Position numbers and translations under genes: made by a program | Source: an uncultured Prevotellaceae bacterium | GTDB lineage: Bacteria > Bacteroidota > Bacteroidia > Bacteroidales > Muribaculaceae | DNA: 36,377 bases | Reading direction: 5' to 3' | Assembly (NCBI GenBank): GCA_900320055.1 | Contig: ONQS01000024.1 | Span: 1-36,377 of the forward strand | Part shown: positions 15,018-23,251 of the stretch, one piece after another | Numbering within the stretch: position 1 is the stretch's first letter | How the letters are laid out: each line of letters begins with the position of its first letter | The notes under the pieces: generated by a model | The model's database searches: none | The model's input: only the letters and a program-made list of their open reading frames with translations | What the model was told of the DNA's origin: nothing

Positions 15018-16607
15018 CTATGGTTTCATCACCTCGCGGCTCTCGACGGGGATGTTATACTCCTCGTGGATGCGCTGGTCGAGTTGGTCGGGCGTCATCT
15101 TCAGGCATTGCTCGACTTGTTCAGGGACTTCAACCACAGCACGGTTCTTGTCGAGATAGGTAAGGGCCCTCTTGTAGGCATAGGCGAATCCGTCTTCTCC
15201 GAGGTCTTTCACCTTGTGTTGCAGGCCATACTCGATCATGGCAAACATCATGGCCAGCATGCCCTCTCCACTCTCACCGATGCTGCAGTCGCGCAGTTCC
15301 ACCATGATTTCGTCGGAGTTCATGCACCAGGCCACAAGGAAGCCTCGCACCTGGTCCTGTATGTAACTGTTGGTGTCGAGCGGCTGGTCCAGCCACCAGC
15401 GCGACAAGCGCAGGGCGTCGGCACTGTGATTGCGGCATCCCTTGGCACTGGAGACGGTCTCACGGGCGGGGATGTCCAGATTGATGAGGCGGTACGCCTT
15501 GTTGCGCAGGGTGGGATGCTCGGCCGAGGGCGTGAACATGTGCTCGTCATACCATCGGGCAAAAGCCTCCATCTGATCAGCCGCCGTGGAGTCGTTGGCT
15601 CCCCACTGCTGGTAGGCCTCCTCATCGCCTTGGGACAGCAGGAACATGTTATAGGCCTGCCAATGCCCGCTCTGGCGCACCTGTCGCTGGAAGTCCAGAA
15701 TCGACACGTCATAGTAGTCGCTGAACCGCTCATAGAACGAGTCGATGAAGCGTCCGCGCACGTCGATGAGAGACTGCAGTGTGAGTTCCTTCTTCTCGGG
15801 AATCAGAGCGTGCACCATCTCCTCCTCAAATGCCATGGGCAGCGGCAGGAACACCAGTGATGAGTCCTGTGAGATGCTGATCTGGTTCATCTTGGTAAAG
15901 GTGGTGTGGATCACTGTCGAGTCACCATTGTTGGTGATTTCGATATGGTCTTTATAGACCTGATAGAGTAGGGCGCTCATCTCCTCGCTGCGCTGTTCAT
16001 AGATGGTGTAATGCATATTCAGCAGGCGTGCCGCCTCGCCATACATGATGGCCCAGAAGGGCTCGTAGGAGTCGGCATACAGCAACGCCAGGCAGTGGTA
16101 GGCCGACGGATGCTTGGGGTCGACCTCGATGGCCTTCTCGTACAGGTCGACGGCCTTTTCATAGTCCTCCTTCTTCTGGGCTATGCGGCCTTGTTCCACA
16201 TACAGTAGGGGCGCATTGGGGAAGCGCTCCAGTCCGCGGTTGTAGGCCTTGATGGCCTCTTTGGATTTACCCATGTCATCGAGGCAGTTACCCTCCAGAT
16301 GATACACCATGAATGTGGCTGCCGGGTGGCTCTCCAGCCGCTTGAGGATGTCCAGGGCTTTCTTCTTCTCTCCCGATACCCAGTAGGCATAGCACATCTC
16401 ATAGAGCACATTGTAATTGTCGGGGTACTCCTTGTCGAGGTTGCTCAGAATCTCGATAGCGGTCTGGGCCATGCCGGTGTCCATCAGCGTGATGGCTTTG
16501 TCCAGGCGGGTTCTGGCAGATTCGCTGAGGTCAGCGGCTGTCGTCTGTGCCATCCCTGTTAGCACTGCCAGCAGGGCAATCATCGATAATAAAAGCGTCT
16601 TCTTCAT
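15018..16607 (-). CDS. Secreted tetratricopeptide-repeat protein
   Basis: 529 residues with a signal peptide (MKKTLLLSMIALLAVLTGMAQ). Residues about 30-210 hold five or so TPR-like helix pairs, for example IEILSNLDKEYPDNYNVLYE, EAIKAYNRGLERFPNAPLLY and KAVDLYEKAIEVDPKHPSAY. The C-terminal 300 residues are not a known domain to me and contain many conserved-looking aromatic and charged patches (FYERFSDYYDVSILDFQRQV, RWWLDQPLDTNSYIQDQVRG). It is probably a periplasmic scaffold or part of an envelope complex. It lies 15 bp behind the gene at 16623-17690 and closes a three-gene unit. Confidence 0.75.
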   Translation of the reverse strand: MKKTLLLSMIALLAVLTGMAQTTAADLSESARTRLDKAITLMDTGMAQTAIEILSNLDKEYPDNYNVLYEMCYAYWVSGEKKKALDILKRLESHPAATFMVYHLEGNCLDDMGKSKEAIKAYNRGLERFPNAPLLYVEQGRIAQKKEDYEKAVDLYEKAIEVDPKHPSAYHCLALLYADSYEPFWAIMYGEAARLLNMHYTIYEQRSEEMSALLYQVYKDHIEITNNGDSTVIHTTFTKMNQISISQDSSLVFLPLPMAFEEEMVHALIPEKKELTLQSLIDVRGRFIDSFYERFSDYYDVSILDFQRQVRQSGHWQAYNMFLLSQGDEEAYQQWGANDSTAADQMEAFARWYDEHMFTPSAEHPTLRNKAYRLINLDIPARETVSSAKGCRNHSADALRLSRWWLDQPLDTNSYIQDQVRGFLVAWCMNSDEIMVELRDCSIGESGEGMLAMMFAMIEYGLQHKVKDLGEDGFAYAYKRALTYLDKNRAVVEVPEQVEQCLKMTPDQLDQRIHEEYNIPVESREVMKP

Positions 16608-16622
16608 AGCGTATCTAGTTAT

Positions 16623-17690
16623 TTAAATGTCTTTGTTTTCGGTAGATTTATCATCGCTGATGTAGATGTTCCAGTTGCGGGAAACCCACTCGATATAGGT
16701 GCTCTCTACACTCTTGGCAGCGACCATGTCGATGGTTTTCTCGTAGTAATGCTCTTTGGGCCAGCCGTTGAGGAAGTAGCCAAAATAGGCACTCTCTTTG
16801 ATTTCTATGCCTTGCGGCATAGCGGTCTTCAACGAGTCAAGGACTTGGTCGCGCACCACGTCGAGGCTATCATTTACCATGTCGCTCAGCATCAGCGAGA
16901 CGGCGCCAAAGCCGATGTCCATCAGGTCCTCGACAGGCATGGTCATCGTGGATTGGGTCGAGATGGCATAATCGCCCTCAAAGTCGTCCTCCTCGTGCTC
17001 GACAGTCGTGTAGCCGATGCGGGCTCGTATGTGGGTGGGATAGCCGTCCTCGTCAGTGTCCTTGTCCTGGTCACCTATGTCAAAGGTGCTGCCGTGCAGG
17101 CCGAACAGTTCTTCCAATTCCTCGTAGGATTCACGCACGCCCTCCTCGGTCGAGAAGCGCAGTTGCAGGATTTTTTCAAGTTGCTTGCGGGGCATGATGC
17201 TGTCCATGCCCGGCTCTGCGGCGTAGAGGGTGTCACACATCAGTTTGATGCCCTTCTTGACCTCGTCGCGGATGGCGCGCCAATTGTCGATGCGTTGCAC
17301 CTTCCCCAGTTCGTCGGTCGTGAACTCACACACGATCTTTCCTAAGGCCTGGTTCAAGGACTTGAGCAGGAAGTTATCTTCGTCCTCGTCATCATCAGCC
17401 CCATTGAAGTGGACATCCAGCGGGATGAGTTTCATCTTGTAGCCCTTGCTGGTAGAGTCTGTCACCACAATCATGAACTCCTCTTGGAAAGAATTGGTCA
17501 TGGTGGTGTCACCCTCGACGATTTTGTATTTGCTGGTGGTCCTGGTATAGGTCATCGTGTCGTTCTTGCAGAAGTAGCCCACCACCGCGATCGCATCATC
17601 GGCCTCCTCCTCTTGTCCCAGGACCAGGTTCTGTGACCATGCGCTCATGGCCATGCCGATAAGGCATGCTAATAGACAAATCGTTCTCAT
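16623..17690 (-). CDS. Secreted protein of unknown function (operon with TPR protein)
   Basis: 355 residues starting MRTICLLACLIGMAMSAWSQN, a signal peptide. The body is acidic with many short beta-like stretches (YTRTTSKYKIVEGDTTMTNS, EEFMIVVTDSTSKGYKMKLI, SVESTYIEWVSRNWNIYIS) and an Asp/Glu patch (GADDDEDEDNF), perhaps for metal or cationic partners. No catalytic motif is recognised. The neighbours on both sides in the same strand are also exported, with gaps of 15 and 42 bp, which suggests that the three products act together in the periplasm. Confidence 0.65.
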   Translation of the reverse strand: MRTICLLACLIGMAMSAWSQNLVLGQEEEADDAIAVVGYFCKNDTMTYTRTTSKYKIVEGDTTMTNSFQEEFMIVVTDSTSKGYKMKLIPLDVHFNGADDDEDEDNFLLKSLNQALGKIVCEFTTDELGKVQRIDNWRAIRDEVKKGIKLMCDTLYAAEPGMDSIMPRKQLEKILQLRFSTEEGVRESYEELEELFGLHGSTFDIGDQDKDTDEDGYPTHIRARIGYTTVEHEEDDFEGDYAISTQSTMTMPVEDLMDIGFGAVSLMLSDMVNDSLDVVRDQVLDSLKTAMPQGIEIKESAYFGYFLNGWPKEHYYEKTIDMVAAKSVESTYIEWVSRNWNIYISDDKSTENKDI

Positions 17691-17732
17691 ATTCTATTGT
17701 TTTTTTGTGTTAGGTTTCAGTTTTCTTTATAA

Positions 17733-18659
17733 TCAGGGTGCCTTAGTGGCCGTTTCTTCCTCGGCCTTCTTGAAGGCCTCTTTGAGGGCTTCTTCCAGAG
17801 CGGGGTCATCGATGTCGTCACCATTATCAAGTTGGGGCGACTGTGTCGCTTGGAAATCGTATAGTGTCTCATAATACTTGGTGAGGCACATCCCTGCTTC
17901 TTCTTCGGTCATCTTGCGCCCGGTCAGTCCCAGGGCGCCACGGGCACCGTCGATGACCGCATCGTAATCCAGAACCAGGCCCGTCAACGGCTTCATTCTC
18001 ATCACCTCAGGGAAAAAGAACGCTGCGGCACATTGACCCATGTCATAGGCTGTCATGGGAGTGGCAGACCTTTCTAGTATGTCGGCCATCCCGGCGGCGA
18101 AGGCCTGTTGCTCCTCGACCGTAATGGAGTCACCCTGGTCACGGTCGGTTTGTCGAAACAAGTGATAGTCCCTAAGGCCAAAGAGGATGCCTGCCGTCGT
18201 CATGACGCGGCAGGAGTCTCCATCGTCCATCGATAGCATGGCCTCATCGTCAAGGTCAAACAGCAACTGGTGGGCACCGATGGTGTCCCGTGGAAGGACA
18301 ACGGTATTGTCGGCCACCTTGCGCAGGCCTTCAATCAGGCAGTCCAGAGGAGGCTGATCGTCATCCTCGTGCGACTCCCAGTTGATGCTCATCAGAAAGA
18401 AAAGACCCATCTGCTGCCCCTCATAGTAGGAACCGGCTGCAGCCCTCTCCTGGCGGAAAAGGCTCACCCCGTCACTGTAGCCCCGGATGAACCCCTCGCG
18501 GTCACTCGTTATCTGCTTGGTCTTCTCATCCTTGCTGTCCAGAACGATGCGCGTGGAGTAATCGCCCATGGCATAGGAGAGCGAATCCAGTTGCTCCTGT
18601 GCGGCGATGTTCCCCACCAGGCAAGCGGCCATCATCAATGATAAAAGAAACCGTTTCAT
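17733..18659 (-). CDS. Secreted protein resembling FKBP N-terminal domains, without a PPIase domain
   Basis: 308 residues from MKRFLLSLMMAACLVGNIAA, a signal peptide. The 32-codon longer frame is rejected because the promoter (18710-18717) lies within it. The mature start EQLDSLSYAMGDYSTRIVLD and the later GFIRGYSDGVSLF and SYYEGQQMGLFF resemble the helical dimerisation domain found before FKBP-type prolyl isomerases of Bacteroidota. A second, weaker unit follows (RVMTTAGILFGLRDYHLF, FAAGMADILERS). The FKBP catalytic domain itself is absent. It ends in a Lys/Glu-rich helix. The similarity is by eye and moderate; the function is unknown. It is the first gene of the three-gene unit. Confidence 0.6.
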   Translation of the reverse strand: MKRFLLSLMMAACLVGNIAAQEQLDSLSYAMGDYSTRIVLDSKDEKTKQITSDREGFIRGYSDGVSLFRQERAAAGSYYEGQQMGLFFLMSINWESHEDDDQPPLDCLIEGLRKVADNTVVLPRDTIGAHQLLFDLDDEAMLSMDDGDSCRVMTTAGILFGLRDYHLFRQTDRDQGDSITVEEQQAFAAGMADILERSATPMTAYDMGQCAAAFFFPEVMRMKPLTGLVLDYDAVIDGARGALGLTGRKMTEEEAGMCLTKYYETLYDFQATQSPQLDNGDDIDDPALEEALKEAFKKAEEETATKAP

Positions 18660-18709
18660 CTGTCTGTACTCGGTTATATCGTTCAACAATGCGGATATGC
18701 CTCGATTCG

Positions 18710-18717
18710 CAAAGTTA
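18710..18717 (-). promoter_or_regulatory. -7 promoter box of the three-gene secreted unit
   Basis: Minus strand TAACTTTG, 50 bp before the chosen ATG at 18659. It is the only consensus box seen in front of the three genes. Confidence 0.65.
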
Positions 18718-18980
18718 CGGATAATTACCGAATCCAGCAAATATTTGCACTTCATTTCGCGGTTTTCAAATCACTGAAATTCAATCATTTGAAAAATAAA
18801 AAGTTCATTTGCAGTCGAGATGGCCGTCGGTGCGTTGGTGTAATGTCAAGAAACTCATAGCGGCGCGGCCACACCCCTCCGTTTGCCCGTGAATGTCAAA
18901 TTGAACACGCAACAGGCAGGAAAACGGGTGAGGCAGGGGGAGGGCCCGCTTGCGTGAGGGGTATTGGGCGTGTTAAATTT

Positions 18981-18999
18981 TTAACAATATATTTGTTAA
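18981..18999. promoter_or_regulatory. Perfect inverted repeat upstream of the bat operon
   Basis: TTAACAA TATAT TTGTTAA, with flanking similarity (TTAAATTT on the left, AAATTAAC on the right), lies 39 bp upstream of the -7 box of the moxR promoter. Size and place suit a dimeric regulator site or an UP-like element. Such AT palindromes also arise by chance in this composition. The rest of the 18718-19038 intergenic region shows no gene. Confidence 0.35.
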
Positions 19000-19038
19000 A
19001 TTAACGTGATTTTTAGACGTGAGTTGGGGGGAATGCCG

Positions 19039-19046
19039 TATTTTTG
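19039..19046 (+). promoter_or_regulatory. -7 promoter box of the bat operon
   Basis: TATTTTTG followed by CA matches TAnnTTTG, 54 bp before the ATG at 19101. It lies just before the longer open frame (19044), which supports the downstream start. Confidence 0.65.
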
Positions 19047-19100
19047 CACCCTGTAAAAGACCAAACAAAGGACAATAAAAGAAAAAACAATATTAACATT

Positions 19101-20096
19101 ATGGCAGAAACAGTCAATATCAGGGAGTTGAATGACCTGATTGCAAGCAGAAGCAACTTTGTGAACATGATCCGTCAGGGAATGGATCAGACCATCGTGG
19201 GCCAGAAACATCTGGTGGACTCGCTGCTCATCGCGCTGCTGGCCGGTGGGCACGTGCTGCTCGAGGGCGTGCCGGGCTTGGCCAAGACCAAGGCCATCAG
19301 CACACTGGCGTCGCTCATCGACGCCCGGTTCTCGCGCATCCAGTTCACGCCCGACCTGCTTCCCGCCGACGTGGTGGGCACGATGATTTACAGCATCAAG
19401 AAGGAGCAGTTTGAGGTGAAGAAGGGTCCGGTGTTTGCCAACTTTGTCCTTGCCGATGAGATCAACCGTGCGCCCGCCAAGGTGCAGAGCGCGTTGCTCG
19501 AGGCCATGCAGGAGCGTCAGGTGACCATCGGTGAGCAGACCTTCGGGCTGGAAGAGCCCTTCCTGGTGCTGGCGACACAGAACCCCATCGAGCAGGAGGG
19601 TACCTATCCGTTGCCCGAGGCTCAGGTGGACCGTTTCCTGATGAAGGTCATCATCGGCTATCCGAGCAAGAGCGAGGAGAGTGAGATCATCAAGATGAAC
19701 ATCGCTGCCGAGCCGGCACAGGTGCGCCCGCTGGTCACCCCCGCCGACATCCTCGACACGCGCAAGGTGGTGCAGCAGATCTACATCGACGAGAAGATCC
19801 AGAAGTATATCGTCGACATCGTGTTTGCAACCCGCTTCCCTGCCGACTATGGTCTGAATGACTTGAAGAGTATGATCTCGTTTGGCGCATCGCCTCGTGC
19901 GTCGATCAACATGGCTCTGGCCTCGAGGGCATACGCCTTCCTGCGTGGGCGCGGCTATGTTATCCCCGAGGACGTGCGTGCCGTGTGCCACGACGTGATG
20001 CGTCACCGTCTGGGCTTGACCTACGAGGCCGAGGCCAACAACATCACCAGCGACGAGATCATCAGCAACATCCTGGACAAGATCGCAGTGCCCTGA
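19101..20096 (+). CDS. MoxR family AAA+ ATPase of the bat operon
   Basis: 331 residues from MAETVNIRELND. AAA_3-type ATPase: Walker A GVPGLAKTKA near residue 58, Walker B VLADEINRAPAKVQS, sensor segment LATQNPIEQEGTYPLPEAQ with the typical DRFLMK, and the C-terminal lid GASPRASINMAL. MoxR ATPases act as chaperone-like remodellers of von Willebrand A proteins. The genes that follow encode a DUF58 protein and two VWA proteins, the standard arrangement of the Bacteroidota bat locus, linked in Bacteroides fragilis to aerotolerance. It is the first gene of the operon. Confidence 0.93.
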   Translation: MAETVNIRELNDLIASRSNFVNMIRQGMDQTIVGQKHLVDSLLIALLAGGHVLLEGVPGLAKTKAISTLASLIDARFSRIQFTPDLLPADVVGTMIYSIKKEQFEVKKGPVFANFVLADEINRAPAKVQSALLEAMQERQVTIGEQTFGLEEPFLVLATQNPIEQEGTYPLPEAQVDRFLMKVIIGYPSKSEESEIIKMNIAAEPAQVRPLVTPADILDTRKVVQQIYIDEKIQKYIVDIVFATRFPADYGLNDLKSMISFGASPRASINMALASRAYAFLRGRGYVIPEDVRAVCHDVMRHRLGLTYEAEANNITSDEIISNILDKIAVP

Positions 20097-20106
20097 TGGG
20101 GCTAAT

Positions 20107-20228
20107 AGTTTTTTAGTTTTTAGTTTTTAGTTTTTAGTTCTTAGTTCTTAGTTTTTAGTTCAACTACACAACTACACAACTACACAACTAACAACCAAGA
20201 ACGATACGACTAACAACTCACAACCATC
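20107..20228 (+). repeat. Simple-sequence spacer A (TTTTTAG arm, CTAACAA arm)
   Basis: After the moxR stop come about seven 7-base units TTTTTAG or TTCTTAG, then units of TACACAAC and TAACAAC up to the start of the DUF58 gene. The second half is close to the reverse complement of the first (CTAACAA against CTAAAAA), so the RNA can fold into a long imperfect hairpin. Related elements occur at 21108-21243 and 34306-34456 in the same plus-strand orientation, plus a one-armed version at 27785-27822. Confidence 0.75.
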
Positions 20229-20229
20229 A

Positions 20230-21105
20230 ATGGATACCAATGAACTGTTGCGTAAGGTCCGTAAGATCGAAATCAAGACCAAGGGCCTGTCGCAGAACAT
20301 ATTTGCCGGCGAGTACCACTCGGCCTTCAAGGGCAGGGGTATGACCTTCAGCGAGGTGCGCGAGTACCAGTATGGTGACGATGTGCGCGACATCGACTGG
20401 AACGTCACAGCCCGCTACAACCGCCCCTATGTGAAGGTCTATGAGGAGGAACGCGAACTCACGGTGATGCTTCTCGTGGACGTGAGCGGCAGCAAGGACT
20501 TTGGTGCCGTGGGCGTGGCTAAGCGCGAGATGATGGCCGAGATTGGGGCTACCATCGCCTTCTCGGCCATCCAGAACAACGATAAGGTGGGCGTGATCTT
20601 CTTCAGCGACAAGGTAGAGAAATTTATCCCTCCCAAGAAGGGGCGCAAACACATCTTGCTGGTTATCCGCGAATTGCTCGACTTCCAGCCCGAGAACACG
20701 GGCACCGACATCAATATGGTGCTGGAGTATATGACCAGTGCCTTAAAGAAGCGGTGCACCACCTTTGTGGTGAGTGACTTTATCGATGAGCATGACTACA
20801 GCAAGTCGCTGTCGATTGCCAACCACAAGCATGACGTCATTGCCGTGCAGGTCTATGACAAGCGTGAGGCGCAGTTGCCCGATGTGGGACTGATGCGCGT
20901 GCGCGATGCCGAGCGGGGTACGATGCGATGGGTCAACACCGGCAGCAAGCGTGTGCGCGATGCCTACAGCCGCTGGTGGTACAATCAGCAGCAGGCGGTC
21001 AATGGCACACTGCGGCGTTGTAACGTGGACCTGGCCAGCGTAGCAACCGACGAGGACTATGTGTCGGCACTGATGGGACTCTTCCAGAACCGTGGAGTCA
21101 GATAG
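20230..21105 (+). CDS. DUF58 domain protein of the bat operon
   Basis: 291 residues, soluble. The family core is clear: GRGMTFSEVREYQYGDDVRD then IDWNVTARYNRPYVKVYEEE (residues about 37-77), followed by a degenerate VWA-like fold with VMLLVDVSGSKDFGA. The DxSxS of the metal site is present here (DVSGS). A later stretch reads TTFVVSDFIDEHDY, the second metal-site Asp position. DUF58 proteins sit between MoxR ATPases and BatA/BatB in almost all such loci and are thought to bind them. Start at MDTNELLRKVRKIE; 133 bp of repeat spacer separate it from moxR. Confidence 0.92.
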   Translation: MDTNELLRKVRKIEIKTKGLSQNIFAGEYHSAFKGRGMTFSEVREYQYGDDVRDIDWNVTARYNRPYVKVYEEERELTVMLLVDVSGSKDFGAVGVAKREMMAEIGATIAFSAIQNNDKVGVIFFSDKVEKFIPPKKGRKHILLVIRELLDFQPENTGTDINMVLEYMTSALKKRCTTFVVSDFIDEHDYSKSLSIANHKHDVIAVQVYDKREAQLPDVGLMRVRDAERGTMRWVNTGSKRVRDAYSRWWYNQQQAVNGTLRRCNVDLASVATDEDYVSALMGLFQNRGVR

Positions 21106-21107
21106 GG

Positions 21108-21243
21108 TTTTAGTTTTTAGTTCTTAGTTTTTAGTTCTTAGTTCAACTCCACAACTAACAACTAACAACTATACAACTAACAACTAACAACTCACAACTG
21201 ACAACTGTACAACCAACAATTAACAACCAACAACTAGCAACTG
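21108..21243 (+). repeat. Simple-sequence spacer B
   Basis: Same build as spacer A: TTTTAG, TTTTTAG and TTCTTAG units, then many TAACAAC, TACACAAC-like and CAACTGACAAC units, filling the gap between the DUF58 gene and the next bat gene. The right arm is longer and more diverged than in A, so the copies are not recent exact duplicates. Confidence 0.75.
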
Positions 21244-21247
21244 AATC

Positions 21248-22201
21248 ATGTCACAACATGTGAGACATATCGTGATGGCTGCAGTGGTGCTCATGTCGAC
21301 TGCGCTGAGCGCATGGGGGGGTAATGTGATGTTCAAGGCAAAACTGGACAGCGCCACACTGCTCATGGGCAAAACCACCACACTGCATCTCGAAATCACC
21401 CAGGACAAGGACGCACGCGGCTTTTTCCCTGGCGAGCAGTCCGACACGCTTAGCGCTATGATCGAGATTGCCGGACGCCCTGCCGCCGACACGACCGACC
21501 TGGGCAACAACCGCATCCAGATCAACCGTGACCTGATCATCCAGAGTTTTGACTCAGGCATGTGGGTCATCAAGCCTATCCCCTATGTGGTGAATGGCGA
21601 CACGGCCTATTGCAACCAGTTGGCGCTAAAGGTGCTGCCGGTGGATGTGAGCCAGATGCAGGATATTCACGACATCAAGCCTGTCGAGGGCGTGCCGTTT
21701 AATCTGTTTGACTGGCTGCCCGACTACTGGTGGGCGTGGCTGCTGGGCCTGTTGCTCATCGGTGGCGGCATCTGGGCCTACCGCAAGTATTACAAGCAAG
21801 GCATCAACCCCCTCAAACCCACCAAGAAGCGTCTGCCGGCCTACGAGGAAGCGATGATCAACCTGCAGAACCTGAAGGCCGCCCAGTTGTGGCAGCAGGG
21901 TCAGGAAAAGGAGTACTTCACCGGCTTGACCGACATCCTGCGCGTGTATATCGATCGCCGCTTCCAAATCAATGCCGTGGAGATGACCTCGTCGCAGATC
22001 ATCGACACGCTCAAGGAGAACAAAGAGACTCGGGCGGTGAACGAGCAGTTGGAGATGATTCTCGAGATCGCCGATATCGTGAAGTTTGCCAATGCGCGTC
22101 CGCTGGCTGATGACAACGAGGTCGCCTATCAGCGGGCCGTCAACTTTGTCGAGGCTACCCGTCCCGTAGAACAACCCGAGAAGAAGGAGGTGGAGAAATG
22201 A
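21248..22201 (+). CDS. BatD/DUF4381-like membrane protein of the bat operon
   Basis: 317 residues. An N-terminal signal or anchor (HIVMAAVVLMSTALSAWGG) leads into a periplasmic beta domain (KLDSATLLMGKTTTLHLEIT), then one membrane helix (WWAWLLGLLLIGGGIWAYRK, about residues 163-182) and a cytoplasmic helical part (AYEEAMINLQNLKAAQLWQQ, KEYFTGLTDILRVYIDRRFQ, VEMTSSQIIDTL). The cytoplasmic part resembles the C-terminus of BatD and the DUF4381 proteins. Its last four bases overlap the batA start (ATGA), so translation is coupled. Probably an additional membrane subunit of the Bat complex. Confidence 0.8.
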   Translation: MSQHVRHIVMAAVVLMSTALSAWGGNVMFKAKLDSATLLMGKTTTLHLEITQDKDARGFFPGEQSDTLSAMIEIAGRPAADTTDLGNNRIQINRDLIIQSFDSGMWVIKPIPYVVNGDTAYCNQLALKVLPVDVSQMQDIHDIKPVEGVPFNLFDWLPDYWWAWLLGLLLIGGGIWAYRKYYKQGINPLKPTKKRLPAYEEAMINLQNLKAAQLWQQGQEKEYFTGLTDILRVYIDRRFQINAVEMTSSQIIDTLKENKETRAVNEQLEMILEIADIVKFANARPLADDNEVAYQRAVNFVEATRPVEQPEKKEVEK

Positions 22202-23193
22202 TGAATCTTGCTCACCCCGGTTGGCTGTGGCTGTTGCCCGTGCTGTTGATACCGCTCATCGCCTGGTATATCTACAGCCAGGACAAGAACGAGCCCGAGA
22301 TGAATGTATCGTCGACCCGTGCCTTTGACGGAATGGGGACGAGTTGGAAAGTCTGGCTCAAGCACTTGTCATTTGCCCTGAAATTGTGTGCCCTGGCCTG
22401 TCTGGTCGTGATCCTGTGCCGCCCTCAGATGCGGGACAGTTGGTCGACCAGCGATGTGGAGGGTACCGACATCGTCATCGCTCTGGACGTGTCCACCAGT
22501 ATGCTCGCCAAGGACTTTTCGCCCAATCGTTTCGAATGTGCCAAGCGAGTGGCCACACGCTTTGTCAGCGGGCGCGACCACGACAACATCGGCTTGGTGC
22601 TGTTTGCCGGTGAGAGTTTCACCCAGGTGCCTATGACCATGGACAATGCCACGCTGGTCAACGCCATCGGGCAGACCGAGATCGGAGCCCTCGAGGATGG
22701 TACCGCCATCGGTGACGGTATCGCTACCGCCATCAACCGAATCCGTGACGGTAAGGCCAAGAGCAAGAGCATCATCCTACTCACCGACGGCTCAAACAAC
22801 ACTGGCGTGGTGGCGCCTAACACCGCTGCTGAAATCGCCCGCAAATATGGCATCAAGATATACACCATCGGCGTGGGCAGCAACGGCACGGCCGAGTATC
22901 CTGTCGCGATCGACTATGCCGGCAACATCCAGTATCAGCGCATGCCTGTCGTCATCGATGAGTCTACCCTCAAGAACATTGCTGCCAGCACGGGCGGTAA
23001 GTATTTCCGCGCCACATCGGGCAGCGTGCTGCAGAGCGTCTTCAAGGAGATCGACCGCTTGGAGAAGACCCACATGGATGTGCAGCGCTTCACCCACACC
23101 GAGGATCATTACGAGCCATGGGCGTTGTTGCTGCTGGGCTTGTTGCTGTTAAGCCTGCTGATGGATTACACCGCCTTGAGGCACATCCCCTAG
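22198..23193 (+). CDS. batA: BatA, von Willebrand factor A membrane protein
   Basis: 331 residues. Two membrane helices at the N-terminus (PGWLWLLPVLLIPLIAWYIY and FALKLCALACLVVILC), a VWA domain, and a C-terminal helix (EPWALLLLGLLLLSLLMDYT). The metal ion site is complete: DVSTSM near residue 100 (DxSxS) and LLTDGSNNTG (Asp); QTEIGALEDGTAIGDGIATA contains the conserved Thr region. These proteins form an envelope complex with BatB-E. The start overlaps the previous gene by four bases; ATG codons at 22198 and 22201 are both possible. Confidence 0.93.
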   Translation: MMNLAHPGWLWLLPVLLIPLIAWYIYSQDKNEPEMNVSSTRAFDGMGTSWKVWLKHLSFALKLCALACLVVILCRPQMRDSWSTSDVEGTDIVIALDVSTSMLAKDFSPNRFECAKRVATRFVSGRDHDNIGLVLFAGESFTQVPMTMDNATLVNAIGQTEIGALEDGTAIGDGIATAINRIRDGKAKSKSIILLTDGSNNTGVVAPNTAAEIARKYGIKIYTIGVGSNGTAEYPVAIDYAGNIQYQRMPVVIDESTLKNIAASTGGKYFRATSGSVLQSVFKEIDRLEKTHMDVQRFTHTEDHYEPWALLLLGLLLLSLLMDYTALRHIP

Positions 23194-23251
23194 GTTGATG
23201 ATTAAGCATTGCTGAGAACTAGGGACAAGATATTAGAAACTGAATGATATT

